A stretch of DNA of 64,000 bases from Haloplanus sp. CK5-1. Its GTDB lineage: Archaea > Halobacteriota > Halobacteria > Halobacteriales > Haloferacaceae. The position numbers were made by a program, and so were the translations under genes. The notes beneath the pieces are model-generated. The model ran no database searches, had not been told where the DNA came from, and saw only the letters and a program-made list of their open reading frames with translations. Below, in pieces: positions 25,903-34,647 of the stretch. Numbering within the stretch: position 1 is the first letter of the stretch; each line of letters begins with the position of its first letter. The stretch spans positions 310,001-374,000 of the forward strand of contig NZ_CP147505.1 in assembly GCF_037201915.1 (NCBI RefSeq), written 5' to 3'.

Positions 25903-28068
25903 CTAGGGCGTCGGCGGGTCGCCGTCGTAGGCGTCGAGGTCGGCGTAGAAGTTCAGCATCGCGAACTGTAGTTTCTCCGGAGCGACGTCGATGAGTTCGT
26001 CGCGCTCCTCCGGCGGGAACGAGTCGCGGACCCCGTACTTCCCCATGTCGCGGGCGGCGCGCGTGTAACGCTTGTCGAGGAGGACGCGCACGCCGAAGTC
26101 CTCGGGCGAGCGAATCACCCGTCCCAGTGCCTGTCGTGTCTTGCGGATCGTCGGAATCTCGACGGCGTACCGCCAGCCTGCGTCCGAGGTTCGGTCGCCG
26201 TACTCCCGGTCGTAGGCGTCCTGCACCGCCTCGAGACGCGCCGAGAGGTTTGGGTAGGGCACGCCGACGACGACGACGGTTCTGGCGTCGTCGCCGTCGA
26301 AGCTCACCCCCTCGCCGAGCGTGCCCCACAGCGACGTGAACAGGGCGGCGCCGTCGGCGTCGACGAACCGCTGGCGGAGCGCCTCGGTCGGCGTCCCAGC
26401 CTCGTCGAGGTAGGTGTCCGAGAGGCTCAGGCGGTCGTGGTATCGCTCGGCCTCCGCGTACGAGGGGAAGAAGACGAGCGTGTTGCCCGGCGTCACGCCG
26501 ACGACGCCGGCGAGCGTCTCCGCGACCGTCGCCTGCGTTTTGGGGTCGTCGCGGTCGCTCGCGAACAGTGCCGGCCCCTCGACGGCGTAGGTCCGTCGGC
26601 GCTCCTCGGGGTACTCCAACCCGTAGGCGAGCGTCGCCGGCGACTCCAGTCCGAGGACGTCCGAGAGCACGTCGAACGGACGAAGCGTCGCGCTCATCAG
26701 CACGCTCGCGGCCACCTCGTCGAACAGCCCTTCGGTCACCTCCCGCGGGATCGCCGTGTACAGTTCCGCGCGGCCGTACACCTCGTCGGTCCCACGGTCG
26801 CGCCGCACCGCCGCCATCGGGTGACGGCCGCTGTCCGTCCCCTTTCCCATCCAGTCGGCGACGAACCCCGCCGCCTGGAGCGTCGACGACTCCTTTCGTG
26901 TCGTCGTCTCGCCGCGGCGGTACGCTTCCTCGTGGGCCTCGTCGATCGCCTCGCCCAACTGGAGCGCGAGGTCGATCTCGGCGTCGATCCCGTCGCCCTC
27001 GTAGGCGTCGAGGAAGCCGAGCGTCAGGTCGTCCCGGCGGTCGTCGTTGGCGATGTCGAGGTCGTGCCACTCCTCGCCGACCTGTTCGCGCTCCCCGAAG
27101 CCGAGTGCGTCGTCGACGGCTCTCTCCAGTCCCGTCAGGAACGCTTCGATCACGTTCCGCGCACTCTCGGCCCGCGAGTCGTCGGCGTCGTCGAGTTCCG
27201 CGAGTGCCCCCTCCAGCGTCCGCGCCGAGAGCGTCCGCGTGGCGTGTTCGCGGGCCGCCGACTCGATGTTGTGGGCCTCGTCGAAGACGGTGATCACCTC
27301 CGAGGGATCGCGGTCCAGCCACCGGAAGAAGTGCTCGCGGATCGACGGGTCGAGGAGGTGGTGGTAGTTACACACGACGAGGTCGATCCCCTCCATCCCC
27401 TCTTTCAGGAGTTCGTAGCCACAGAGCCCCCGTTCGTCGGCGTAGGCGTAGATCTCTTCGGGTGTGCGTACGTCCTCGAACAGCCACTCCCGAAACTCGT
27501 CGGTGTTCCGGGTGAGGTTCGCGCGGTAGTGTTCGCAGACGTTCGCCGCCTCGAGCTCCTCGATCTCCTCCTCCAGCCCTTCGAGTTCGTCGACGACGGC
27601 CGTCCGGGCCTCGGCGGCCTCCTCCTCGCCCGCCCGTACGTCGTCGAGGAGGGCGTCGCTCCGCTCGGCGAGTTCCTTGCGGTCCCGTTCGGCCTCGACC
27701 AGCGAGCGGGTGGTCTCCTTGAGGCTCCGACACTCCTCGTACCCCACGTCGAGGTGACACATCGACGCCTTCCCCTTGAACACGACCGCCTGGATGGGTT
27801 CCTCGCGTGCGATGGCGCGGGCGTCCTCGACGAACTGGCGCATCTGCTGGTGGACGTTCGTCGTGATGACCACCGTCCGGTCCTCGTCGCGGGCGTGTGC
27901 GAGGGCGGGTACGAGCGCCGACAGCGTCTTGCCCGTCCCCGGTGCGCCCTCCATCAGTACGTCCTGCCCGCGGGCCAGCGAGTTGGCGATCCGATCCATC
28001 GCCCCCCGCTGGTTCGGGTACGGTTCGTCGTAGGGGAAGAACCGCTCGTGTCCCGCCGTGTCTGCCAC
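25903..28068 (-). CDS. Rad3/XPD-type Fe-S helicase
   Basis: 721 residues. Superfamily 2 helicase with Walker A EGAPGTGKTL, DEAH box (FDEAHN), and the cluster cysteines C104, C113, C178 and C216 between motifs Ia and II, as in XPD. Motif VI is QALGRVIRSPEDFG near 635. Likely roles are repair or removal of DNA structures. I chose GTG 28068: a TATA-like TTTTAC lies 24-32 nt upstream, and the open frame to 28140 adds a non-conserved head. It ends before the lipoprotein start at 25859. Confidence 0.92.
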   Translation of the reverse strand: MADTAGHERFFPYDEPYPNQRGAMDRIANSLARGQDVLMEGAPGTGKTLSALVPALAHARDEDRTVVITTNVHQQMRQFVEDARAIAREEPIQAVVFKGKASMCHLDVGYEECRSLKETTRSLVEAERDRKELAERSDALLDDVRAGEEEAAEARTAVVDELEGLEEEIEELEAANVCEHYRANLTRNTDEFREWLFEDVRTPEEIYAYADERGLCGYELLKEGMEGIDLVVCNYHHLLDPSIREHFFRWLDRDPSEVITVFDEAHNIESAAREHATRTLSARTLEGALAELDDADDSRAESARNVIEAFLTGLERAVDDALGFGEREQVGEEWHDLDIANDDRRDDLTLGFLDAYEGDGIDAEIDLALQLGEAIDEAHEEAYRRGETTTRKESSTLQAAGFVADWMGKGTDSGRHPMAAVRRDRGTDEVYGRAELYTAIPREVTEGLFDEVAASVLMSATLRPFDVLSDVLGLESPATLAYGLEYPEERRRTYAVEGPALFASDRDDPKTQATVAETLAGVVGVTPGNTLVFFPSYAEAERYHDRLSLSDTYLDEAGTPTEALRQRFVDADGAALFTSLWGTLGEGVSFDGDDARTVVVVGVPYPNLSARLEAVQDAYDREYGDRTSDAGWRYAVEIPTIRKTRQALGRVIRSPEDFGVRVLLDKRYTRAARDMGKYGVRDSFPPEERDELIDVAPEKLQFAMLNFYADLDAYDGDPPTP

Positions 28069-28091
28069 GGGGATCAGTTGCGCGTGCCCGA

Positions 28092-28100
28092 AGTAAAACC
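28092..28100 (-). promoter_or_regulatory. TATA box of the Rad3-like helicase
   Basis: Minus-strand GGTTTTACTT is located 24-32 nt before the GTG at 28068, which fits a leaderless transcript and decides the start choice. Confidence 0.5.
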
Positions 28101-28242
28101 CTCTGGCGTCCGGCGTCGTTGGCCGCCCCATAGACCGCACGGAGCGTGGATTTCCCCGACTACGGCGCTCCGAAGCCTCCGCCTACCGACACCGCCGGAG
28201 CCGAATCGCCGCGTCCGCCGTGTTCGTCGCTGTCGACCGCGC

Positions 28243-28716
28243 TCAGAGCGCGTCGGCCGTCGCGGCGTAGACGCCGCCGAGGACGCCGCCGTAGACGACG
28301 TGCCACAGCAGCGAGGGCGGCGCGAAGTTGGGGAACGGCGGCGAGGCGGGCGAGCCGACGGCGCTCAGCCACAGGGGCATGAGCAACGCCGCCAGGACGA
28401 CCCACGTCGCGACGCCCCAGGCGACACCCAGACCGACGACCTTCCCGGTCGATTTCGGATCGAGCGCGCCGACGGCCGCCGCGAACGCGACGCCGAGCAC
28501 CGCGCCGTGGGAGACGTGGACGACCATCCCCAATCCCGGGTTCGGAGGCGGCGCGAGCGCGTACAGCGAGGGAATCGCCACCGCGAGCGTCGGCGCGTTC
28601 ATCGCGAGAACGAGACCACCCATCGCCAACGCGCCGACCACGCCGCCGACCACGCCAGCCTGCCAGTTACCGCTCGATATCTCCGCCGCTACCGCTGATT
28701 TGGTTTCTGTTGCCAT
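28243..28716 (-). CDS. Four-helix membrane protein
   Basis: 157 residues with hydrophobic segments at about 22-43, 63-85, 97-119 and 133-155. Gly-rich helices (GVVGGVVGALAMGGLV, VVYGGVLGGVYAA) suggest tight helix packing. The family and the transported substrate, if any, are unknown. The start at MATETK gives a normal acidic N-terminus. A promoter with two inverted repeats lies directly upstream. Confidence 0.7.
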   Translation of the reverse strand: MATETKSAVAAEISSGNWQAGVVGGVVGALAMGGLVLAMNAPTLAVAIPSLYALAPPPNPGLGMVVHVSHGAVLGVAFAAAVGALDPKSTGKVVGLGVAWGVATWVVLAALLMPLWLSAVGSPASPPFPNFAPPSLLWHVVYGGVLGGVYAATADAL

Positions 28717-28726
28717 GGGTGAGTCG

Positions 28727-28812
28727 ACCACGCGTGGTGACTACCCGTTTCGGGAGTCGGGCGTCTCCCGCACACGCCGCCGGGCGTATTATATGTCTTG
28801 ATATCGAATCAA
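28727..28812 (-). promoter_or_regulatory. Promoter region with two inverted repeats
   Basis: Upstream of the membrane protein at 28243-28716. ACCACGCGTGGT is a perfect 12-bp palindrome at 28727-28738. TTGATATCGAATCAA, an inverted repeat with a 5-nt centre, is at 28798-28812 beside a TATTATAT TATA-like element (28787-28794). Regulator binding is inferred, not shown. Confidence 0.4.
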
Positions 28813-28836
28813 CAAGAATCGCGCAGACGCGTCGCC

Positions 28837-29736
28837 TCACGCGAGCAGTTCGACCAGCAGGCCGGTCTGTGCGTGCAGGCGGTTCTCGGCTTGCTGCCAG
28901 ATCAGCGCCCGGTCGCTCTCGATCACGGCGTCGGAGATCTCCTCGCCGCGGTGGGCGGGTAGACAGTGCATCACCTTCGCGTCGCTGTCCGCGAGACGGT
29001 CGGCGTTCACTTGGTAGCCGTCGAACGCCGCCAGTTTCTCCTCGCGAACCTCTTCCTCGCCCATCGACACCCACACGTCCGTGTAGACGACGTCGGCGTC
29101 GGCGGCCGCCCGGTCCGGGTCGTCGACGAGCGTCGGAGCCCGTCCCAGTTCGGCCGCCCGATCCAGGACGTCTCGGTCGACGCCGTACGCCGGGGGCGTC
29201 GTCACGGTGCAGTCGAGGCCCGCGAGCGCCGCGCCGAGGACGAACGACTGTGCGACGTTGTTGCCGTCGCCGATCCACGCGACGGTCACGTCGTCGAACC
29301 CGCCGAACGCCTCCCGGACCGTCAGCAGGTCGGCGAGCGTCTGACAGGGGTGGGCGTCGTCGGTCAACCCGTTGATCACCGGCACGTCGGCGTAGGCGGC
29401 CAGTTCCTCGGCCTCCGAGTGGTCGAACAGCCGCGCCATGATGGCGTCGGCGTACCCCGAGAGCGCGCGGGCGGTGTCCTTGATCGGTTCGCCCCGGCCG
29501 AGGTGGATGTCGTTCGGGCCGAGGAAGATGGCGTGGCCGCCCAGACGCGTCATCGCCGTCTCGAAGGAGGTTCGCGTGCGCGTACTCGGCTTCTCGAACA
29601 CCATCGCCAGCGTCCGTCGGGGGAGGTCGGTGTCGTCCTCACCGGCCTTGATCGCGGCCGCGCGGTCGAGCACCGTCTCCAGTTCCGTGGCCGTGAGGTC
29701 GTCGACGTCCAGCAGGTCGGTCGTCTCGACGCTCAT
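28837..29736 (-). CDS. argF: Ornithine carbamoyltransferase
   Basis: 299 residues. Makes citrulline from ornithine and carbamoyl phosphate. The carbamoyl-phosphate-binding STRTRTSF is near residue 50, the HPCQTLADL motif near 125, and the ornithine-binding HCLPAHRGEE near 260. Last gene of the arg operon, its start overlapping argE by 4 bp. Length is normal for the family. Confidence 0.95.
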   Translation of the reverse strand: MSVETTDLLDVDDLTATELETVLDRAAAIKAGEDDTDLPRRTLAMVFEKPSTRTRTSFETAMTRLGGHAIFLGPNDIHLGRGEPIKDTARALSGYADAIMARLFDHSEAEELAAYADVPVINGLTDDAHPCQTLADLLTVREAFGGFDDVTVAWIGDGNNVAQSFVLGAALAGLDCTVTTPPAYGVDRDVLDRAAELGRAPTLVDDPDRAAADADVVYTDVWVSMGEEEVREEKLAAFDGYQVNADRLADSDAKVMHCLPAHRGEEISDAVIESDRALIWQQAENRLHAQTGLLVELLA

Positions 29737-30806
29737 CCGTCGTCACCCCGCAGGCGCTCGCAGGCGTCGACCAACACCTCGATGGCGCGGTCGTACTCGG
29801 CCAGCGGGAGGTGTTCGTCCGGCGCGTGGTCGAGGTCCGAATCCCCGGGGCCGTACGTGACCATCGGGCAGTCCCACGTCGACGCGAAGACGTTCATGTC
29901 CGCCGTCCCCGTCTTCCGGAGGAGGCGGGGGTCGCCGCCCGCGTTTCTGATGGCCCCCCGGAACGCCCGGGCGACGTCCGTCCGCGGGCTCTCCATCACC
30001 GGCGGGACCGCGTCGTACCAGTGGACGGTGCCGCCGTTGAGTTGGCCGTCCGCCATCTCGCGGACGTCGTCGACGGTGTACTCCGGCGGGACGCGGAACT
30101 GCACCTCCATCGTCGCCTCGACGGAAAGGCCGTCGACGCTGGTGCCACCCTCGAACTCGGTGGGCTTGCAGGTCACCTGCTCGAAGACGGGCAGATACTC
30201 GTCGGGGTCGAACTCCTCTTCGACCCGCGACCACCAGTCCATCGCGTCCTGGATCGCGTTGTTCTCCGGGCGGGAGGTGTGTCCCGACTCGCTGGTGGCG
30301 ACGTACGTCCCCGCCAGCAGTCCCCGGTAGCCGAGCGTGATGCCCGTCCACCCGCTGGGCTCGCCGTTGACGACCACGCCGGGTTCGGGCCGGTCGCTCT
30401 CGATCACGTGGCGTGCGCCCCGGGAGTCGACCTCCTCGCCGACGACGCCGAGGAAACTCACGCCCGTCTCCACCGCGGCGACGGCCATCGCCGCCAGCGA
30501 CCCGGTTGCGTCGACGCTCCCGCGGCCCCACAGCGATCGCTCGCCGTCCGCGCCCTCGTCGATCTCGACGGGGATGTCGCCCGGCACGGTGTCGATGTGA
30601 GAGGTCAGGAGGACGGCGTCGTCCGCCGGTGCGTGGACGTTCCCCACCTCGTCGCGCCACACCTCGCGGTCGTGGCCCTCGAAGAACTCGACGAGCCGTT
30701 CGGCCGCGGCGTCCTCCTCGCCCGAAGGCGAGGGGGTCTCGACCAGGTCGACGAGGAGTCGTTGGGCGGCGCTCGACTCCGCCTCGCCCGTCTCGCTGAC
30801 CGTCAT
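29733..30806 (-). CDS. argE: [LysW]-ornithine/lysine hydrolase (ArgE/LysK type)
   Basis: 357-residue M20-family metallopeptidase releasing the amino acid from the carrier protein. Metal-site motifs are TSHIDTVP (near residue 70), GRGSVDATG (near 92) and GVVGEEVDSRGARH (near 120); the C-terminal metal His lies in GDSDLDHAPDEHLP. In the LysW pathway this enzyme frees ornithine. It overlaps argF downstream and argD upstream by 4 bp. The carrier lysW is not in the window. Confidence 0.9.
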   Translation of the reverse strand: MTVSETGEAESSAAQRLLVDLVETPSPSGEEDAAAERLVEFFEGHDREVWRDEVGNVHAPADDAVLLTSHIDTVPGDIPVEIDEGADGERSLWGRGSVDATGSLAAMAVAAVETGVSFLGVVGEEVDSRGARHVIESDRPEPGVVVNGEPSGWTGITLGYRGLLAGTYVATSESGHTSRPENNAIQDAMDWWSRVEEEFDPDEYLPVFEQVTCKPTEFEGGTSVDGLSVEATMEVQFRVPPEYTVDDVREMADGQLNGGTVHWYDAVPPVMESPRTDVARAFRGAIRNAGGDPRLLRKTGTADMNVFASTWDCPMVTYGPGDSDLDHAPDEHLPLAEYDRAIEVLVDACERLRGDDG

Positions 30807-31927
30807 TCCAGCACCGCCTCCAGCGACGCGACGAAGCTGTCGGCCTCGTCCTCCCCGATCGTCAGGGGCGGCAGCAGTCTGAGGACGGTCCGGCCGGCAG
30901 GCAGGGCGAGTACCTGTTCCTCGAGTGCCAGATCCCGCAGGAGGCGGTTGGCCCCCCGTTTCACCTCGACGCCGATCATCAGCCCCTGCCCCCGAACCTC
31001 GCGCACGGGGAGGTCGGCGTCCTCGATGGACTCCATCAGGTACCCTCCCACGTCGGCGGCGTGGGTCGGGAGGTTCTCCTCGACGACGACATCGAGGGTG
31101 GCGTTGGCGGCCGCACACACCACGGGCCCGCCACTGAACGTCGATCCGTGTTCGGGGTCGGCGTCCGCGATCCAGTCCGCACAGACGGTCGCACCCAGAG
31201 GGAGGCCGCTGGCGATTCCCTTCGCCGTCGTGAGGATGTCCGGTTCGACGCCCGCGCCCTCGGCGGCCCACAGCGTCCCCGTGCGGCCGACACCGGTCTG
31301 GATCTCGTCGAAGACGAGCGCAGCGCCGGTCTCCTCGGTCACCTCGCGTGCCCGCTCTAAGTACGCCGTCGACGCGGGGTGGATCCCGCCCTCCCCCTGG
31401 ACGGGTTCGAGGAAGACCGCCGCCGTCTCCTCGTCGACCGCCTCGGCGAGTTCCTCGCCGTCCCCGTAGGAGACGAACTCGACCCCGCCCGCGAGCGGTT
31501 CGAACGGCTCCTTGTACTTGTCCTTCCACGTCATCGCCAGCGCGCCGAGCGTGCGCCCGTGGAACCCACGGCGGGTGGCGACGATCTTCTCCCGCCCCGT
31601 GGCGTTGCGGGCGAACTTCATCGCGGCCTCGTTGGCCTCCGTTCCCGAGTTACAGAGCCAGACGTTGTCCAGTCCCGGCGGCGACACCGTCGCCAACTTC
31701 TCGTACAGTTCCGTCCGCGCCGCGACCGGGTACGACGCCTGGACGTAGATGAGGTCCTCGACCTGCGATTTGACCGCGTCGACGACCCGCGGGTGACTGT
31801 GTCCCACGGACGCGACGGCGTAACTCGCGCCGAAGTCCAGGTACTCGGTGCCGTCGTCGGCGTAGAGGTGTGCCCCCTCGCCGCGTTCGATGCCGATTGG
31901 TTTCTCCGAGAAGACGAATCCGCTCAT
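30803..31927 (-). CDS. argD: Acetylornithine/[LysW]-aminoadipate semialdehyde aminotransferase
   Basis: 374 residues, class III PLP-dependent aminotransferase. The motif CNSGTEANEAAMKFAR is near residue 92, the cofactor-binding FDEIQTGVGRTG near 205, and the Schiff-base Lys is in LTTAKGIASGLPLG near 238. It transaminates the protein-bound semialdehyde made by ArgC. The gene overlaps its neighbours by 4 bp on both sides. Confidence 0.93.
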   Translation of the reverse strand: MSGFVFSEKPIGIERGEGAHLYADDGTEYLDFGASYAVASVGHSHPRVVDAVKSQVEDLIYVQASYPVAARTELYEKLATVSPPGLDNVWLCNSGTEANEAAMKFARNATGREKIVATRRGFHGRTLGALAMTWKDKYKEPFEPLAGGVEFVSYGDGEELAEAVDEETAAVFLEPVQGEGGIHPASTAYLERAREVTEETGAALVFDEIQTGVGRTGTLWAAEGAGVEPDILTTAKGIASGLPLGATVCADWIADADPEHGSTFSGGPVVCAAANATLDVVVEENLPTHAADVGGYLMESIEDADLPVREVRGQGLMIGVEVKRGANRLLRDLALEEQVLALPAGRTVLRLLPPLTIGEDEADSFVASLEAVLE

Positions 31928-32748
31928 GAGTCCTCCAGTGCGCTCGCGTGGATGTGTGTACCGCTTTCGCCCAGTGCGGCCGTGACGGGCGCGTCGGCGT
32001 TGGCGTCGGCGACGACCACCTCGGTCGCCCCCCGCTCCAACGCCTCCGTCGCGGCCATTACCTTCTTGATCATAAAGCCCTCCGCAGCGTCGGTCAGCGC
32101 GTCGTACTCCGCGGGGGTGGTCACCGATTCGATCAGCGTCGACGGGTCGTCGGGGTCGGCGTACACGCCGGCCACGTCCGTGAGAACGACCAGCCGGCCG
32201 CCGAGTGCGCCGGCGACGGCCGCGGCCATCCGGTCGGCGTCCGTGTTCACCGGCACGCCGTCGTCGGCCAGCATCGGCGGCCCCGCGACGGGCGTGTAGC
32301 CGTCCCCGAGCAGACGCTCCAGCAGGTCGGCGTTCACCGACTCGATCGTCCCCGAGTGATCGCCCCGTTTGATCTTCTTCTTGCCGTCCTCGATCACGCG
32401 CACCGCCGACTTCCGCGCGCCGGTGACGAGGCCGCCGTCGACGCCGGAGAGCCCCACGGCGTCGACGCCCGCCTCCCGCATCGTCGCGACGAGGTCGTTG
32501 TTCACCCGTCCCATCGCCATGGTGAACGCTTCCATCGTCGCCTCGTCGGTGAACCGGCCGACGACGCCGTCCGGCGTCTCGACGTACGTGGAGTCGATCC
32601 CCAGTCGATCCAGCAGGTCGTCGACGGCGGTCGACCCGCCGTGGACGACGACGACGGGTTCGTCCTCGGCGACGAGGTCGGCCACGTCCGCGACGGCGCC
32701 CGCGGGGTCGACCGCCTTCGCGCCGCCGATCTTCACCACTACGGTCAT
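31924..32748 (-). CDS. argB: [LysW]-glutamate/aminoadipate kinase
   Basis: 274 residues, amino acid kinase family. The N-terminal VVVKIGGAK, the HGGSTAVDDLLD loop and GGRLVVLTDVAGVYADPDDP near 190 are the nucleotide- and substrate-binding signatures. It phosphorylates the side-chain carboxylate of carrier-bound glutamate. Between argC (upstream) and argD (downstream), with 4-bp overlaps. A family-specific difference from acetylglutamate kinase is the LysW-type N-terminal region. Confidence 0.92.
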   Translation of the reverse strand: MTVVVKIGGAKAVDPAGAVADVADLVAEDEPVVVVHGGSTAVDDLLDRLGIDSTYVETPDGVVGRFTDEATMEAFTMAMGRVNNDLVATMREAGVDAVGLSGVDGGLVTGARKSAVRVIEDGKKKIKRGDHSGTIESVNADLLERLLGDGYTPVAGPPMLADDGVPVNTDADRMAAAVAGALGGRLVVLTDVAGVYADPDDPSTLIESVTTPAEYDALTDAAEGFMIKKVMAATEALERGATEVVVADANADAPVTAALGESGTHIHASALEDS

Positions 32749-33782
32749 GGCGCGCCCACGGGGTGGAGCCCCTGGAACTCCAAGCCTGCGGTCTCCTCGA
32801 TGCCGAGGGCGACGTTGGCGGCGTGGACCGCCTGCCCCGCCGATCCCTTCATCATGTTGTCGATAGCCGAGAACACCACGAGCCGCTCGTTTCCGGGGTC
32901 GATCTCGAAGCCGACCTCGGCGTTGTTGGTGCCGGCGACCGCCTTCGGCTCGGGGTAGCGGTAGACGCCTCCCCCGCCGGCGACGGTTCGGACGAACGGC
33001 TCGTCGCCGTAACTCCCGCGGTAGGCGCTCCACATCTCCTTTTTCGTCACCGGGTCGTCGGGGAAGACGTGACAGGTGGCGGCCGCGCCGCGGGTCATGT
33101 CGACCGCGTGGACGGTGAACGACACGGAGAGCCCGAGGAACTCCTCGATCTCGGCCTCGTGGCGGTGCCCCGTCGGGGCGTAGGGACGGACGATCCCCGA
33201 CCGCTCGGGATGCGAGGAGGCCGCGCCCCCGCCCGCGCCCCCTTCGGAGGAGCCGACCTTCACGTCGACGACGACATCCTCGTCGCCCGAGAGGACCCCC
33301 GCGTCGAAGAGGGGCTTGAGTCCCAGGATGGTCGCCGTCGCGTTGCAGCCACCCGAGGCGATCAGGTCGGCCCCGGCGAGGTTCTCGCGGTTGATCTCCG
33401 GCAGGGCGTACTCCGCGTCCGCGAGCAGGTCCGGCCGGTCGTGGCCGTCGTACCACTCGTCGTACTGCCCCTCGGTCGAGAGCCGGAAGTCAGCGCTCAG
33501 GTCGACGACCGTGTCCGCGGCGTCCCGGAAGTCGTCGATGCGCTCCATCGAGACGCCGTGGGGCGTCGCCGCGAAGAGAACGTCGACCGACTCCAGGTCC
33601 CCCGGAGAACTGAATCGGAGGTCCATCCCCCGGAGGTTGGGGTGCTGGTGGCCGACCGTCTTGCGTTCGTAACTCCGACTCGTCGCCTGGACCACTTCGA
33701 ACTCGGGGTGGCCGTCGAGTAGACGGAGGAGCTCGCCGCCGGCGAAGCCGCTGCCGCCGACGACGCTCGCCGTGTAACTCAC
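32745..33782 (-). CDS. argC: [LysW]-glutamyl/aminoadipyl phosphate reductase
   Basis: 345 residues starting with GTG in a GTGA overlap with argX. NADPH-binding motif VVGGSGFAGGELLRLL lies at residues 7-22; the catalytic Cys is in ASGGCNATATILGLKP near residue 145; VHAVDMTRGAAAT and NNMMKGSAGQAVHAAN follow. It reduces the acyl phosphate to the semialdehyde while bound to the carrier. The length is normal. Confidence 0.93.
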   Translation of the reverse strand: MSYTASVVGGSGFAGGELLRLLDGHPEFEVVQATSRSYERKTVGHQHPNLRGMDLRFSSPGDLESVDVLFAATPHGVSMERIDDFRDAADTVVDLSADFRLSTEGQYDEWYDGHDRPDLLADAEYALPEINRENLAGADLIASGGCNATATILGLKPLFDAGVLSGDEDVVVDVKVGSSEGGAGGGAASSHPERSGIVRPYAPTGHRHEAEIEEFLGLSVSFTVHAVDMTRGAAATCHVFPDDPVTKKEMWSAYRGSYGDEPFVRTVAGGGGVYRYPEPKAVAGTNNAEVGFEIDPGNERLVVFSAIDNMMKGSAGQAVHAANVALGIEETAGLEFQGLHPVGAP

Positions 33783-34645
33783 GCCTCCGCCTCCACGCTC
33801 CGGTCGGCTTTTGTTTCGAGCCAGTCGACGATGGCCGCGGGCACGTCGAAGTCGACACAGGAGTCGAGCGCCTTGAACTCGACCGTGTGGTTCACCTCGT
33901 GGACGGTGTAGGAGTCGCCCGTCTCCATGAGGTCGACGCCGAGCAAGCCGCCGCCGACGGCGTCGGAGGCCCGTTCCACGAGTTCCGCCACCTCGTCGTC
34001 GACCTCGAACTCGTTGACCTCGCCGCCCTTCGCGGCGTTGGTGAGCCAGTGGTCCGAACTCCGGGTCATGGCGGCGACGGGGTCGCCGTCGGTGGCGACG
34101 ACGCGGATGTCCCGCCCCGGCTTCTCGACGAACTCCTGGATGTAGAACACCTTGTGCTCGTAGTGGCCGAGCGTCGCTTTGTGTTCCAAGATCGCTTCGG
34201 CCGCGCTCCGGCTCTCCACCTTGGCCATCAGCCGCCCCCACGACCCGATCACGGGCTTCAGCACGCAGGGGTAGCCAAAGTCCTCGATGGATTCGAGGGC
34301 GCTGTCGGTCGTGAAAGCGACGTCCGTGTTCGGCGTCGGCACGCCCGCGGCGTCGAGGACGAGGCTGTTTTTCACCTTGTCGGCACACAGTTCCGCCGTG
34401 TCGGCGCCGTTGACGACGGGCACATCGTAGGCGTCGAGGAACCGCGTCACGTAGCGGCTCCGACTCGTCGCCAGACAGCGGTCGACCGCGACGTCGACGT
34501 CCTCGAACGCCGCCGGCGGCTCGCTGATGTTGAACCGCTCTTTCCGAACGTCGATCTTCGTCACCTCGTGGTCGCGATCGCGCAACTCCGAGAGGAGGAG
34601 CTTCTCGTCCCGCCTGATCCGGGAGTAGAGGAGGCCGACGTGCAT
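33779..34645 (-). CDS. argX: Glutamate-[LysW] ligase (ArgX/LysX)
   Basis: 288 residues, ATP-grasp enzyme that attaches glutamate (or aminoadipate) to the C-terminal Glu of the carrier LysW. Typical stretches are LLYSRIRRDEKLLLSELRD at the start, KPVIGSWGRLMAKVE near 130 and VHEVNHTVEFKALD near 255. I chose ATG 34645; a GTG at 34651 would give the 4-bp overlap seen elsewhere in the operon and is also possible. The carrier lysW is normally adjacent but absent here. Confidence 0.92.
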   Translation of the reverse strand: MHVGLLYSRIRRDEKLLLSELRDRDHEVTKIDVRKERFNISEPPAAFEDVDVAVDRCLATSRSRYVTRFLDAYDVPVVNGADTAELCADKVKNSLVLDAAGVPTPNTDVAFTTDSALESIEDFGYPCVLKPVIGSWGRLMAKVESRSAAEAILEHKATLGHYEHKVFYIQEFVEKPGRDIRVVATDGDPVAAMTRSSDHWLTNAAKGGEVNEFEVDDEVAELVERASDAVGGGLLGVDLMETGDSYTVHEVNHTVEFKALDSCVDFDVPAAIVDWLETKADRSVEAEA

Positions 34646-34647
34646 GC

